DNA of 64,000 nucleotides from Clostridia bacterium (GCA_017403185.1 JAFQON010000011.1:1-64000); one strand, 5' to 3'; counted from the stretch's first letter, positions 1 to 8,744 are shown. Notes: generated by a model not told the origin, from the letters alone. Program-made: numbers and translations.

Positions 1-185
1 TCTGCGTTAAAAATCTTCGAAATAGCCCCGTATTCCTTCAGATTTTCGCCTTGCCGTGACGAAAATCTTCTCTTTCAAAACTGCTTTGCATCTGAAATGC
101 AATAGATTGCGTGCAGTCGGGCATTTCTTCGATGCAGGCATTCGCGCGTATGTCAAAGAGAAAAATGTCCGAATGTGCGTGATAT
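1..185. repeat. Candidate interspersed non-coding repeat (partial)
   Basis: No credible gene is seen. The stretch contains a near-perfect stem-loop at 40-68 (9-bp arms separated by 11 nt). The reverse complement reads as a short open frame of the kind often mis-annotated as tiny proteins in Oscillospirales genomes. From memory, similar sequence recurs between genes in such genomes, but this cannot be tested here. The left end is cut by the window edge. Confidence 0.35.
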
Positions 186-524
186 TATTGTATATCAGAC
201 TTATGTGTTGTTGTTAATCAAAGTATAATTTGATTAGCAGCAAATGATTTGTGATAATGAACAAGGCAGTAACAAGTGAACAGTGAAAAATTAAGGGTGT
301 GTAAAGCTCACCCCCGTATTAATATTTATTTCACGGACTGAGAAATAATACAGTGTAGTGCGGGGTCTTGCTGCCGCCGCAAACGAAGATTCTTCACTTT
401 GTTCAGAATGACATAATTTTAATAGTTTACGGTCATAGTCTAATCATATCCGAAATTTTTCGGTGATTCAAAACTCGAATGTATGCCCAAATCGGATATA
501 TTGAAAGATTTGTTTCAGGAAAGC
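186..524. other. Non-coding stretch with small hairpins
   Basis: AT-rich sequence with no ORF that has a ribosome site. It contains a small inverted repeat at 295-313 (GGGTG/CACCC), another at about 326-347 (TATTTC/GAAATA) and, at 384-413, a segment typical of short dispersed repeats in gut Firmicutes (GATTCTTC...TTCAGAATGACA). No tRNA fold is recognisable. Confidence 0.4.
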
Positions 525-562
525 ACAAAAAAATACGAAGCCACTTTTTCGTGACTTCGTAT
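525..562 (-). terminator. Rho-independent terminator of the XRE regulator
   Basis: An 11-bp stem (533-543 with 552-562, one G-U pair on the minus strand) and an 8-nt loop. On the minus strand it is followed by a run of seven T. It lies 17 nt beyond the stop codon of the 579-1658 gene. Confidence 0.8.
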
Positions 563-578
563 GATCAGTGTTTAACGC

Positions 579-1658
579 TTATTTGAGAACAGAAAGAATT
601 TCTTTGAATTCATCTGTTGCTTTGAATTCCTCAGACAGAGGATATTTTTTTGTTAAAAGTTCCTTTACCCTGCTTTTTGCGATAAATGTGCTGCCGAGTG
701 TGTGCTTATCAAATTCTTTGCCTTCAAACATTGTTGAGTGCATGATGGTAATTCTGTCCATACCGTCAAATTTAATTGCAAGTTCGGCAGCCTTTTTGAA
801 GTTATATAGTGCATTTTTATAATCGTTAAGCTTGAAATATTTCACACCCAGATGACCGTAGAGATTCATCATCGTCCGCCACATTTTTCCGTAATTTCCG
901 TCATCATAAGTGAATTCAAGATATTCAATTTCTTTTTGTACGGATTTTATCTGCCATTCATCGGTACATCTGTCGTTGTAGTAATAAAAGTGCGAGTAAA
1001 ATGTTGTGCGGAGTAAAAAGCTCTCTTCAATTGCATTTTGAATTTTGGTATCGTGTTCGGGATGATCTACGGGGTAAAAAGTACAGAACATTTCACGGCT
1101 GTCACGCATATCCGGCATTTCGCAAATAATCTTTTCGCAATTTTGAAACATATTTTCCGAGTTCTCTGAATTTAATTGCGAACGGTAAAATTCAATCATT
1201 GCCCGCTTTGCTTTTATTCTTATTCTGTCATCGGTACAGTTTTGTTGGATGTTATTGTAAATTGCAAAAACTTCTGAAGAAACAGACGACAAATCTTCTG
1301 AAAATCTCACAAGACAGCCGAAGTATCTGATTAACACTCTGAAATCGTTTGGGTACTTTGCTTTTAAATCGATTATCAATGCTTTCATAAGATCGTGGTC
1401 AGTCAGATTATCATATTCAGCAATTTTTGAAATGATTTCGTGCTCGTTTTCCGACTTGTTAACACCGAGCAATTCATCAACGCTCACCTTGAAAAATCCT
1501 GCAATTTCAGGAAGCATAGTGATATCGGGATAGCTTTCGCCACGCTCCCAATTACTTACACTTTGAAAAGTTACTCCCAGAAATTCTGCAAGAGTGTCTT
1601 GGGTAAGTTCTTTTTCCCGTCTTAATCTTTTGATGTTTTCACTTAAATAAATGGTCAT
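579..1658 (-). CDS. XRE-family helix-turn-helix transcriptional regulator
   Basis: A 359-residue DNA-binding protein. Residues about 6-60 form a Cro/CI-type HTH, with LTQDTLAEFLGVTFQSVSNWE as helices 2-3 followed by the usual YPDITMLPEIAGFF helix. The remaining roughly 300 residues are predicted helical with TPR-like spacing, as in many Clostridial one-component XRE regulators that sense a ligand or peptide through a helical C-terminal domain. A longer reading frame starts at 1712, but the ATG at 1658 is preceded by AGAGGAG at the right distance and the protein family starts here. The gene is monocistronic with its own terminator. The target and ligand are unknown. Confidence 0.85.
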   Translation of the reverse strand: MTIYLSENIKRLRREKELTQDTLAEFLGVTFQSVSNWERGESYPDITMLPEIAGFFKVSVDELLGVNKSENEHEIISKIAEYDNLTDHDLMKALIIDLKAKYPNDFRVLIRYFGCLVRFSEDLSSVSSEVFAIYNNIQQNCTDDRIRIKAKRAMIEFYRSQLNSENSENMFQNCEKIICEMPDMRDSREMFCTFYPVDHPEHDTKIQNAIEESFLLRTTFYSHFYYYNDRCTDEWQIKSVQKEIEYLEFTYDDGNYGKMWRTMMNLYGHLGVKYFKLNDYKNALYNFKKAAELAIKFDGMDRITIMHSTMFEGKEFDKHTLGSTFIAKSRVKELLTKKYPLSEEFKATDEFKEILSVLK

Positions 1659-1700
1659 TGTTTTGTCTCCTCTGTTAAATTCATTGACCGGTCTGTTTAT

Positions 1701-1729
1701 ATAATATCGCATCGGAACACAAAAAACAA
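1701..1729 (-). promoter_or_regulatory. Candidate sigma-A promoter of the XRE regulator
   Basis: On the minus strand, -35 TTGTTT (1724-1729), 17-nt spacer, -10 TATTAT (1701-1706), upstream of the ATG at 1658. The match is moderate. Confidence 0.45.
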
Positions 1730-1844
1730 TAAAATATCCTTTGAATGTTTTTCAAGAGATACTTGAATAATTCAATTGAAATCCAAAAGATATAACCGGA
1801 TAAGAATATAACATAATCGGATTTATTCCAATGAGCAAACTTAT

Positions 1845-1878
1845 GTAAAAGAAATCGGCGTGACCGAAGCCACGCCGA
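1845..1878 (-). terminator. Rho-independent terminator of the sialidase-like/membrane-protein run
   Basis: A perfect 8-bp stem TCGGCGTG/CACGCCGA (1855-1862 with 1871-1878). On the minus strand it is followed by TTTCTTTTAC. It sits 75 nt after the stop of the 1953-3389 gene. Confidence 0.75.
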
Positions 1879-1952
1879 ACCTTGAAAATGTTCAATTTTC
1901 AGAGAATAAAAAGCTGTTTTACGAACCCTGCATATAACCGGTGGTTGATTAT

Positions 1953-3389
1953 TTAACGAAAATTGATATAGCCGAAAACAAGAAGACCGACCATAAGAAT
2001 ATGGAAGAACGGAAGAACCGTGATATCTCCTCCGAAGGACACGAGGAAATCTTTGACGGATTTCGAGTTTTTGTAGTTTTCAATTACTCTCTTGGGTCGG
2101 TAGAAATAAACAAGGTCAAAGACAATGTAACCTACACAGTAGAAAATCCATGTTTCCCAAAGTGTATATCCTCTCAATACCTGACCTGCAAGAATAACTG
2201 CACCGAGCAAAATCAGGAAAATGCGTATAAATTTTATGTTTTTGAAATCCCAGTAACGCTCAAGACCGTCATGCTGTGCAATAACATAATACATTGTAAA
2301 GCAGCAGATAATTGATGCCATGGTAGTTGAACCGAGCATAACAAGAGCAAGAGGACCAACCATATAGCAGGGGCGCTCAAGCACCTCAACAATGTTCATA
2401 TCAACCTCACCGAAGGCTCTTGTGATTTTATTGCCGTTTCTGCGGTAAGGAATGATAAACAGGAAAATAGTAAGAATAATCAATGCACAGAATATCCACG
2501 AAAGTGTTATGTCGACCTTTTCGGGGATAGCGTACCAAAGCTTGCCTGCAGCTTCAGCTTGCTCAAGATTCTTTGCCGCAAGAGGCCAGCCAAGCACAAA
2601 GGCTGCACTGATACCAAGGCCGTTAAAACAGCCCTGAGTGAATTCCATGATCTTCCAGCCGTCAACAATTTTAAGCCTTTCCCACTTGCCGAAAAGCCAT
2701 TTTCCGTTTTTAAGCGGGTGCATCTGCATATCGTAGAATTTGATAGCGATAACCCAACCGACCGAGCCGCCGAGTGCGCCGCCAATCCACATAAGAATAC
2801 CGAAAATATCACGGCGGATTGCCATAAGCACCAACAGACCCGCAACAATCACAAGATTGCGGCCCCATTCCTCACGGCTGTCTTTTGAAAAACAAACCTT
2901 CGGCATTTTACCCTTTTCAGGTGCATAGGGTGTGTTGAAAATACGATATCCGATTTCCTGCACCAAAGGTACAAGTGCGAAGAAAATAACGAAATCATAC
3001 CATTTGTAAACAACACCGCTCATTGCAGAGAAGCTTATACCGAGAAAAGCCGAACCGAGACCGCTCCATATTGAACCTTTGAATGCCAAAGCAAGATAAC
3101 CCATAGAAGGGTTGTATCTTTCTCCGTCGTGATGAAGAACAAGACTCATTGTTGAGCCGTAGGGCTCCATGCCGCCGTAAAAATAGCCGAGAGCACAAGC
3201 GGCTGCAAACAGGAACACATTATCCATCAAAAGCTCGGAGCCTGTGTACCATACGCAAAGGATACCCATAAATGCGCCGGGTAGCATTGCACCCTTTTCA
3301 CCGCCGATTGCCGAGCCGCGAATACCCCATGCAAAGCACATGGTGATCATGCTTATTGCCAAAAAACCAAATATGTTCTGAGTTTCCAT
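1953..3389 (-). CDS. Polytopic membrane protein of unknown function
   Basis: 478 residues with about 11-12 hydrophobic segments, so an integral membrane protein. The N-terminus has a Gly-rich stretch between helices 1 and 2 (WGIRGSAIGGEKGAMLPGA). A soluble loop follows helix 6, and there are conserved-looking GGALGGSVGW and NGLGIS motifs. I do not recognise a named transporter family. It follows the sialidase-like gene by 25 nt on the same strand, so it is probably co-transcribed and may import or export the product of that enzyme; this is inference from position. The ATG at 3389 is chosen over TTG at 3395 because AGAAAGGG lies 8 nt upstream. Confidence 0.7.
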   Translation of the reverse strand: METQNIFGFLAISMITMCFAWGIRGSAIGGEKGAMLPGAFMGILCVWYTGSELLMDNVFLFAAACALGYFYGGMEPYGSTMSLVLHHDGERYNPSMGYLALAFKGSIWSGLGSAFLGISFSAMSGVVYKWYDFVIFFALVPLVQEIGYRIFNTPYAPEKGKMPKVCFSKDSREEWGRNLVIVAGLLVLMAIRRDIFGILMWIGGALGGSVGWVIAIKFYDMQMHPLKNGKWLFGKWERLKIVDGWKIMEFTQGCFNGLGISAAFVLGWPLAAKNLEQAEAAGKLWYAIPEKVDITLSWIFCALIILTIFLFIIPYRRNGNKITRAFGEVDMNIVEVLERPCYMVGPLALVMLGSTTMASIICCFTMYYVIAQHDGLERYWDFKNIKFIRIFLILLGAVILAGQVLRGYTLWETWIFYCVGYIVFDLVYFYRPKRVIENYKNSKSVKDFLVSFGGDITVLPFFHILMVGLLVFGYINFR

Positions 3390-3414
3390 ATGCAAAACCC
3401 TTTCTCAATTTTAC

Positions 3415-4431
3415 TTATTTTTCAATGCGAACCAAAGCATAACCGATTTTCTTTCGGCCGCAGGTATAGACCATATGAAGGAGATTACCCTCTGCAACAA
3501 TTGAGGGATATGAAAATTCTACACCGGGCTCTGTTTCAAGCTCAATGCGAACAGGATATGATGCACCGTTATCCTCTGAAAGGAAAAGGCAAAGAGGAGT
3601 GCGATCACCCCAATTTTCGCTTACAGGGTTACAAATAAGACCCAAAACGCCGCAATCTGTCATCGCCGCACCGATACCGCTGTTATTGTTGGGCATATCC
3701 GTGGGGCGTGCCGTTGACCATGTGCGACCGAAATCCGCTGATTCGCTGCGATAAATTTTGTTAAGATTAGTGCGGGCAAGCATATACACTCTGCCGTCAT
3801 GGGATTGATCCTCCCACACTGCGGGCTGAATAAGACCCTCACCTTCCTTGGGAAGCTCTTCCTTTCGGTTGCAGATTGTGCCGTCGGGCAATTCAAAAGC
3901 AACCGGTGCCGAAAGCTTCCATGTTTTGCCGTTATCTTCGCTGTAATCAGTCCAAGACTCCCATCTGTCACATAAATCTTCAGTCGATCCCGGTGCGAGA
4001 AGTGCACCGTTTGAAAGCCTTATCATCTGATTTTTTACCGGTCCCCTTCCGCCGATATCACCGGGAACAAGCTCTTCGGGTGTTGACCAGGTTTTGCCCT
4101 CGTCGGCAGAAACAGTTTTCATCGAGTACCAGTGACCCTCATCGATACCGCTTTTATAAATCATTGTAAGAACACCGTTCTCGGCAAAAAGAGTCGGATT
4201 CCAGTCTGCCTCGCCGTCATCGGGAGTTACGGGAACAGGCGTAGTCCATTCTCCGTCACGCAGTGCAAACCAAATACGGACATTTGGATTTTTTTCTTTA
4301 ATTCCTCCAAACCAAGCAGCCGCAGGCTTGCCGTTGCAGATTGCTACCGTTGCAGCATGGCATTCACCTGTTTCTGCGTTGATTCCTTCTGTTTCAAGAT
4401 ACTCTTTATATAAAAGTTCAGCCTTTATCAT
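3415..4431 (-). CDS. Asp-box (BNR) sialidase-like protein
   Basis: A 338-residue six-bladed beta-propeller of the sialidase superfamily (BNR_2 type). Four Asp-boxes are visible at about residues 108-115 (SADEGKTW), 164-171 (SEDNGKTW), 231-238 (SADFGRTW) and 285-292 (a degenerate SEDNGASY). The AAAWFGG and PNVRIWFA motifs near residues 37-56 are typical of this subgroup. The F/YRIP motif that supplies the first catalytic arginine of true GH33 sialidases is not seen, and there is no signal peptide, so a cytoplasmic enzyme acting on an imported sialoside or other glycoside is as likely as a classical neuraminidase. AAGGAGATG precedes the ATG. It lies downstream of kdsB and directly before a membrane-protein gene. 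Confidence 0.75.
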   Translation of the reverse strand: MIKAELLYKEYLETEGINAETGECHAATVAICNGKPAAAWFGGIKEKNPNVRIWFALRDGEWTTPVPVTPDDGEADWNPTLFAENGVLTMIYKSGIDEGHWYSMKTVSADEGKTWSTPEELVPGDIGGRGPVKNQMIRLSNGALLAPGSTEDLCDRWESWTDYSEDNGKTWKLSAPVAFELPDGTICNRKEELPKEGEGLIQPAVWEDQSHDGRVYMLARTNLNKIYRSESADFGRTWSTARPTDMPNNNSGIGAAMTDCGVLGLICNPVSENWGDRTPLCLFLSEDNGASYPVRIELETEPGVEFSYPSIVAEGNLLHMVYTCGRKKIGYALVRIEK

Positions 4432-4475
4432 TTGTTTTCATCTCCTTATTAAGTAATAATCGGTCTTTTTATGAG

Positions 4476-4513
4476 AAATCCCGCTCAAAACATAAATATT
4501 TCAAGCAGGATTT
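4476..4513 (-). terminator. Hairpin after kdsB, probable weak terminator
   Basis: A long stem of about 15 bp with G-U pairs on the minus strand (4476-4490 with 4499-4513) just past the kdsB stop. The following bases are not a clean T-run, so it may only attenuate transcription into the sialidase-like gene. Confidence 0.45.
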
Positions 4514-4531
4514 ACTCAGCTGACAATCAAA

Positions 4532-5275
4532 TCAGCAACCGTGGAGTTCCTTATAGATGCGGATGACCTCCTGAAGGTCTTCCTCTGTGTCAACGCTGAC
4601 CGCTTCATACTGCGCAGGTGCGGGAACAATTTTGATTTTGTAGCCATGCTCCAGAACCTTAAGCTGTTCAAGTGACTCTGCCTCTGAAAGAGGGGTGGGA
4701 GCAAGCTTTGTGTATGTATTGAGGAACTCGTGTGTATAAGCATAAATTCCTACATGCTCAAAATACTTTGCAGCCTCAGCATGACGGGGATAAGGAATGG
4801 GTGAACGGGAAAAGTATATAGCATTGCCGTTCACATCCGTAACAACCTTAACAACAGTGTTATTGAGAACATAGTCGCCTTCGATAGGAACGCATCCCGT
4901 TGCCATAACGCAGTCAGGGCTGTTAATCAGCGCAGAGCCGATATCGTCAATTATTTCAGCAGGAACAAGAGGTTCATCACCCTGGATATTGATAACATAG
5001 TCGCAGTCATAATTGCTTGCAGCCTCTGCAACACGGTCAGAGCCTGTGGGATGGTTTTCACTTGTCATAACAGCTTCGCCGCCGAATGCGATAACCGCAT
5101 CATAAACGCGCTGATCGTCTGTTGCTACAACAACCTTGTCAAGAACCTTTGATTTGCTTGCGTTTTCATAAACATGCTGAATCATGGGCTTGCCGCAAAT
5201 ATCTTTAAGGGGCTTGCCGGGCAGACGGGATGAACCGTAGCGGGCAGGAATAACGCCTAAAACTTTAGCACTCAT
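4532..5275 (-). CDS. kdsB: 3-deoxy-manno-octulosonate cytidylyltransferase (CMP-KDO synthetase)
   Basis: 247 residues, full length for KdsB, which activates KDO with CTP to give CMP-KDO. The signature is complete: IPARYGSSRLPGKPL at residues 9-23 (CTP-binding loop), VATDD, ENHPTGSDR, NIQGDEPL (metal and CTP site), FSRSPIPYPR, HVGIYAY and the C-terminal LEQLKVLEHG. KDO is best known from Gram-negative lipopolysaccharide, so in a spore-former it more likely feeds a capsule or wall glycan carrying KDO or a related acid. No kdsA, kdsC or kdsD is in the window. GGAG precedes the ATG, and the gene lies 33 nt after the 5309-6520 gene in the same run. Confidence 0.9.
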   Translation of the reverse strand: MSAKVLGVIPARYGSSRLPGKPLKDICGKPMIQHVYENASKSKVLDKVVVATDDQRVYDAVIAFGGEAVMTSENHPTGSDRVAEAASNYDCDYVINIQGDEPLVPAEIIDDIGSALINSPDCVMATGCVPIEGDYVLNNTVVKVVTDVNGNAIYFSRSPIPYPRHAEAAKYFEHVGIYAYTHEFLNTYTKLAPTPLSEAESLEQLKVLEHGYKIKIVPAPAQYEAVSVDTEEDLQEVIRIYKELHGC

Positions 5276-5308
5276 ATTGATAATCTCCTTTTTATAAGTC
5301 TGTCAAAA

Positions 5309-6520
5309 TCAAAAACTGTATTTATCACGCAGGGCATTACGCATTTTTGTGAGCGAGAAAGGCTTGATTTCATCACAAATACGCTCACGCATTGCCTTGC
5401 CTTCATCTGTGTTCTGAGGTGCCGATGTAAAATCAAGAGTTATGCCAAGCTCGTTGCATATACGGTCAACAAAAATCGGCCAGAGTTCACCGATATCACC
5501 GATAACGGGAATGCTGTTTTCGAGGCGTGTAAACGCCGACATTTCCATACGGAACGGAATTTTGGTAAGCTTTGTTTTGGGAAGGCCCTCGTTGATTGCC
5601 TTCTGAATAAGCTCACTCTGCTTATTAAGATCCCATGAGCGCTTGAGGTTTTCATCAAGGTCAAAACGGATAAGTGTTTTATCTTTGAGGCTGTATGTGG
5701 GCAGACCGTTCATTGCTGCCCATATGCCGTGGCCGGTGTAAGTTTCAAAGGGTCCGTCGTGAATTTCCTGCGTAAGTGCAACGGCGGATTCAATGATAAC
5801 ATCTGCTTCAGAAAGCATTTTTGCAATGCGCTTGCAACGCTGACTTACAGGGATACTGTCGGATATACAAAGACCGACCTGACCGCCGCCGATAAGCTGA
5901 GGAACACTTACAAGAACGGGAACACCTTTTATTGCGCCCGCACCGATCATTGTTCTCGGGTCTGAGCCGAGACCTGCAACATATTCAAAGCTTTCGCCGA
6001 GAGTCTGCGCAGCAACCATAACCTCTGTTGCAACGGTTTCATTGAAATAGCCGACAGGGTAAGCCATATTGCCCGCTGCCTTAATAATAACCTTGCCCTC
6101 TGCCTTTTCGCACATTGAAACAAGTTCTTCATCAAGAGGAAGTTCTGAACTGATGCGTGCCCACTCCTCATCAGAAAGCTGAGTAAGCTCATAGATATTA
6201 CCGCGGCAACGAATGTTTTCAGGGCATTTATCGCCGAGAATATCAGCATCAAAACGCTTAACACGGTCAAGAGTACCGCCCATTTCATGCGAAATAACGG
6301 CAGAGCTTGTTGTTACTCCGTCAATTAAACCTGCGTGAATAAGAGTAGCAATCAGAGTTGTTACACCCTCATGAAGATTCGGGCCGCTGCCTATAACGGC
6401 AGCAACCTTGCCGCCTCTTTTTTTTACATCAACAACCTGCTTAATGGCGGTTGCAAGAAATTCTTTTGTTTCATCGGGAAGAGCCTGATAAAGCTGTTCA
6501 ACCAAAGCCGGTGATGCCAT
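5309..6520 (-). CDS. Conserved protein of unknown function, paired with kdsB
   Basis: 403 residues, soluble, with no signal peptide. Visible features are an N-terminal nucleotide-fold-like stretch (VAAVIGSGPNLHEG, residues about 39-52) followed by LIDGVTTSSAVISHEMGG, a GAGAIKGVPVLVSVPQLIGGG motif in the middle, and a charged C-terminus. The first part vaguely recalls the deoxyhypusine-synthase fold (Rossmann-like, VTT motif), but I would not assign that function. AGGAG precedes the ATG. It sits 33 nt upstream of kdsB and 47 nt after the GNAT gene, so it may belong to the same acidic-sugar pathway. Its function is unknown. Confidence 0.65.
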   Translation of the reverse strand: MASPALVEQLYQALPDETKEFLATAIKQVVDVKKRGGKVAAVIGSGPNLHEGVTTLIATLIHAGLIDGVTTSSAVISHEMGGTLDRVKRFDADILGDKCPENIRCRGNIYELTQLSDEEWARISSELPLDEELVSMCEKAEGKVIIKAAGNMAYPVGYFNETVATEVMVAAQTLGESFEYVAGLGSDPRTMIGAGAIKGVPVLVSVPQLIGGGQVGLCISDSIPVSQRCKRIAKMLSEADVIIESAVALTQEIHDGPFETYTGHGIWAAMNGLPTYSLKDKTLIRFDLDENLKRSWDLNKQSELIQKAINEGLPKTKLTKIPFRMEMSAFTRLENSIPVIGDIGELWPIFVDRICNELGITLDFTSAPQNTDEGKAMRERICDEIKPFSLTKMRNALRDKYSF

Positions 6521-6567
6521 AATTATTTCTCCTGTTCATATTTTGGAATTTTGATATAGTTTTCATT

Positions 6568-7128
6568 TCACTTGGTTTTCTTGCCGAAGCAAGCATCGTC
6601 ATGATCAAGCGACAAAAGGGTGAAACCGTATTTTTTGTAGAAGTTCACTGCCCTTTCATTTCTCGGTCCGCAGGTAAGGCATACACCTGATATACCCTTT
6701 TCCGCCAAATGGGAACAAAGAGTATCCACAAGCTTACCGCCCATACCCATTCTCTGATATTCGGGAAGAATGTCAATGTGAAAATGAGCGGGATAATCAT
6801 CTTTAAACTTGCCCTGAGCATTGTATGCGGTTGATGCCCACTCATATCTGTCCTCGCCGTAACTGTCTGAACGGGGAAGGTAATCTCTGTCAAAAATTTC
6901 CTTGAACCTGTCAAAATTCTCCGCACAGATAATGTAACCCACAGCTTTGCCGTTATCATCAACAACGAAACAATTCTCGGGCTCATGGTCAAGATAATAG
7001 TTGCAGAATGTGTTGTGATAGAACTGACCCGTCAAAAAATCAGGCACCTCTTCAGGCCCCTCGCTGTTATGGCAGACAAACTGCACATCAGCACGGTCAG
7101 TTTCATTGTATTTCCTGATAAAAACCAT
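6568..7128 (-). CDS. GNAT-family N-acetyltransferase
   Basis: 186 residues. GNAT motif A is clear (HIDILPEYQRMGMGGKLVD; Q-x-x-G-x-G for acetyl-CoA), followed by motif B (NERAVNFYKKYGF). The long insert before motif A and the SEGPEEVPDF N-terminus resemble the acetyltransferase-like proteins related to the C-terminal domain of O-GlcNAcase. The substrate is unknown. As first gene of the run containing kdsB, it may N-acetylate a sugar precursor. The ATG at 7128 is preferred to TTG at 7131, with GGGTGGTGA upstream. Confidence 0.8.
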   Translation of the reverse strand: MVFIRKYNETDRADVQFVCHNSEGPEEVPDFLTGQFYHNTFCNYYLDHEPENCFVVDDNGKAVGYIICAENFDRFKEIFDRDYLPRSDSYGEDRYEWASTAYNAQGKFKDDYPAHFHIDILPEYQRMGMGGKLVDTLCSHLAEKGISGVCLTCGPRNERAVNFYKKYGFTLLSLDHDDACFGKKTK

Positions 7129-7201
7129 CAAATTTCACCACCCTCAATCCGGTATAAAATAAGATTATCATAAAGATAGAGAAAAAGCAAGAAAATAATA
7201 C

Positions 7202-7229
7202 TTGAAATTTTTAAAATTTGGTGTATAGT
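7202..7229 (+). promoter_or_regulatory. Sigma-A promoter of the ceramidase-like genes
   Basis: -35 TTGAAA (7202-7207), 16-nt spacer, -10 TATAGT (7224-7229), placing the start about 25 nt before the ATG at 7260. Confidence 0.6.
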
Positions 7230-7259
7230 TAAGATATACAGTTTTTGGGAGGGGTGAAT

Positions 7260-8744
7260 ATGAATTTTAAGGACAATTTAACAAAAAAAGCGGTAACAGC
7301 CCTGACAAATCTTCTTATTTCTACAATGCCGAAAAAATGCTTTACAAGCCGGGAACACTCTGACGGATTTATGCTTACGGGTGATAAAAAATTCACCGAC
7401 ACACCCGGCTCAAAATGGACTTGCGGCTTCGGCAAAGCGTCATTCACACCTGCTGATTATAATGATAAAACATACTATATTGCCGGCTATGATTCGAACA
7501 ATCCTGTTAAAGGTGTGCTCGATGATCTGTACGCAAGAGCGATTTATCTTGACGACAACACCGGTAACGGAGGCGTGATTTTCTGCGCAATTGACTGTGT
7601 CGGAATGAGCAGAAGAGATATTAATGATATAAGAAGACTTGTTCTTGAAAGCGGAAGACTCGGCAATGTCAAATCAATAAATATTTCTTCAACCCACACC
7701 CATGCAGGCGTTGACACTCAGGGTCTTTGGGGAGAAAAGATTTACAAATGCGGCAAAAATGAAGAATTTATGGCAAATCTTAAAATTAAAGCTGCGCAGG
7801 CAATTTTTGAAGCGTCTGAAAACCGAAAAGACGGCAAACTTTTTATGGGTTACACCCCTGCCGAAAATATGCAGGCTGATGTCAGGACGCCGGAAACATA
7901 TGACAAAAACCTCACCGTTTTCCGTTTTTCACCTGACGATAAATCAGGAGATATATACACCGTTAATTTTGCTTCACACGCAGAGCTGCTCGGAACAACA
8001 TCTCTTGTAAGTGCTGATTTTCCTGCATATCTTATTAAAGAAATTGAAGAAAGCGTGCCCGGTTCAAACGCCGTTTTCTTTAACGGTGCAATAGGCGGCA
8101 TGATTTCCGCAAAAGAAATAAAAAAAGTTTATCGGGATTCAATAGACTGTGAAGCATATATGAAAGATTTTGGCAGACAGCTCGGCAAGCTTGCTCTTTC
8201 GGTTAAAAACGAAACAGAGCTGTCCCCTCTTATTAATATCAAATCGAAAGGGATTTCGGTGCCCGGCGACAACACGGTGCTTATTCTTGCAAGATATCTC
8301 AATGTGCTTAACAATGATATTATAAGAACCGACAAAAGAAACAAGGTCTGCATTTTATCCGAGGTTGGTTATATGGAGCTCGGCAACAAGGATGCTGCAG
8401 TTTTCCTTGTTCCCGGCGAGCTTTTCCCGGAGCTTTACAACGGCGAATTTCTCACAGAAAAAGACAGCGCAAACCGCACAAAAGCGAGCTATAAAAAAGT
8501 GCTTGCCGACATGACGGATTGCAGACATAAATTTGTTATAGGTCTTTGCAACGATGAGCTCGGTTACATCCTTGCCGATAATGACTTTATGCTGAACGAA
8601 GCACTTCCCTATATAAACAAAGCAACCGATCACATGGACCGAGACCATTATGAAGAAACAAATTCAACAGGCCCCGAAACAGGAAGAATCATCCTTGAAG
8701 AAACTGAAAACCTGATCAGACACGCAAAACAATCCTTAATTTAA
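7260..8744 (+). CDS. Neutral/alkaline ceramidase-family hydrolase (cytoplasmic)
   Basis: 494 residues of the neutral/alkaline non-lysosomal ceramidase N-terminal family (zinc amidases that split ceramide into sphingosine and fatty acid). Seen directly: STHTHAG at residues 144-150, corresponding to the two zinc histidines (H146, H148), a third candidate zinc His in FASHAEL (H240), and SLVSADFP with a Ser (S251) where the catalytic serine lies in known neutral ceramidases. It is shorter than classical enzymes (about 650 residues) and lacks an obvious C-terminal Ig-like domain. There is no signal peptide, so it would act inside the cell. GGGAGGGG precedes the ATG at 7260; the TTG at 7245 is inside that ribosome site. 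It is followed by a secreted paralogue. Ceramide specificity is inferred. Confidence 0.75.
   Translation: MNFKDNLTKKAVTALTNLLISTMPKKCFTSREHSDGFMLTGDKKFTDTPGSKWTCGFGKASFTPADYNDKTYYIAGYDSNNPVKGVLDDLYARAIYLDDNTGNGGVIFCAIDCVGMSRRDINDIRRLVLESGRLGNVKSINISSTHTHAGVDTQGLWGEKIYKCGKNEEFMANLKIKAAQAIFEASENRKDGKLFMGYTPAENMQADVRTPETYDKNLTVFRFSPDDKSGDIYTVNFASHAELLGTTSLVSADFPAYLIKEIEESVPGSNAVFFNGAIGGMISAKEIKKVYRDSIDCEAYMKDFGRQLGKLALSVKNETELSPLINIKSKGISVPGDNTVLILARYLNVLNNDIIRTDKRNKVCILSEVGYMELGNKDAAVFLVPGELFPELYNGEFLTEKDSANRTKASYKKVLADMTDCRHKFVIGLCNDELGYILADNDFMLNEALPYINKATDHMDRDHYEETNSTGPETGRIILEETENLIRHAKQSLI

Noticed and set aside
1..578. tRNA or other structured RNA gene
   Set aside because: The hairpins do not assemble into a cloverleaf and no conserved tRNA T-arm sequence was found.
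3415..4431. True GH33 sialidase
   Set aside because: Asp-boxes are clear but the F/YRIP arginine motif is missing here and in the proteins at 33442 and 53737, so only sialidase-like was assigned.
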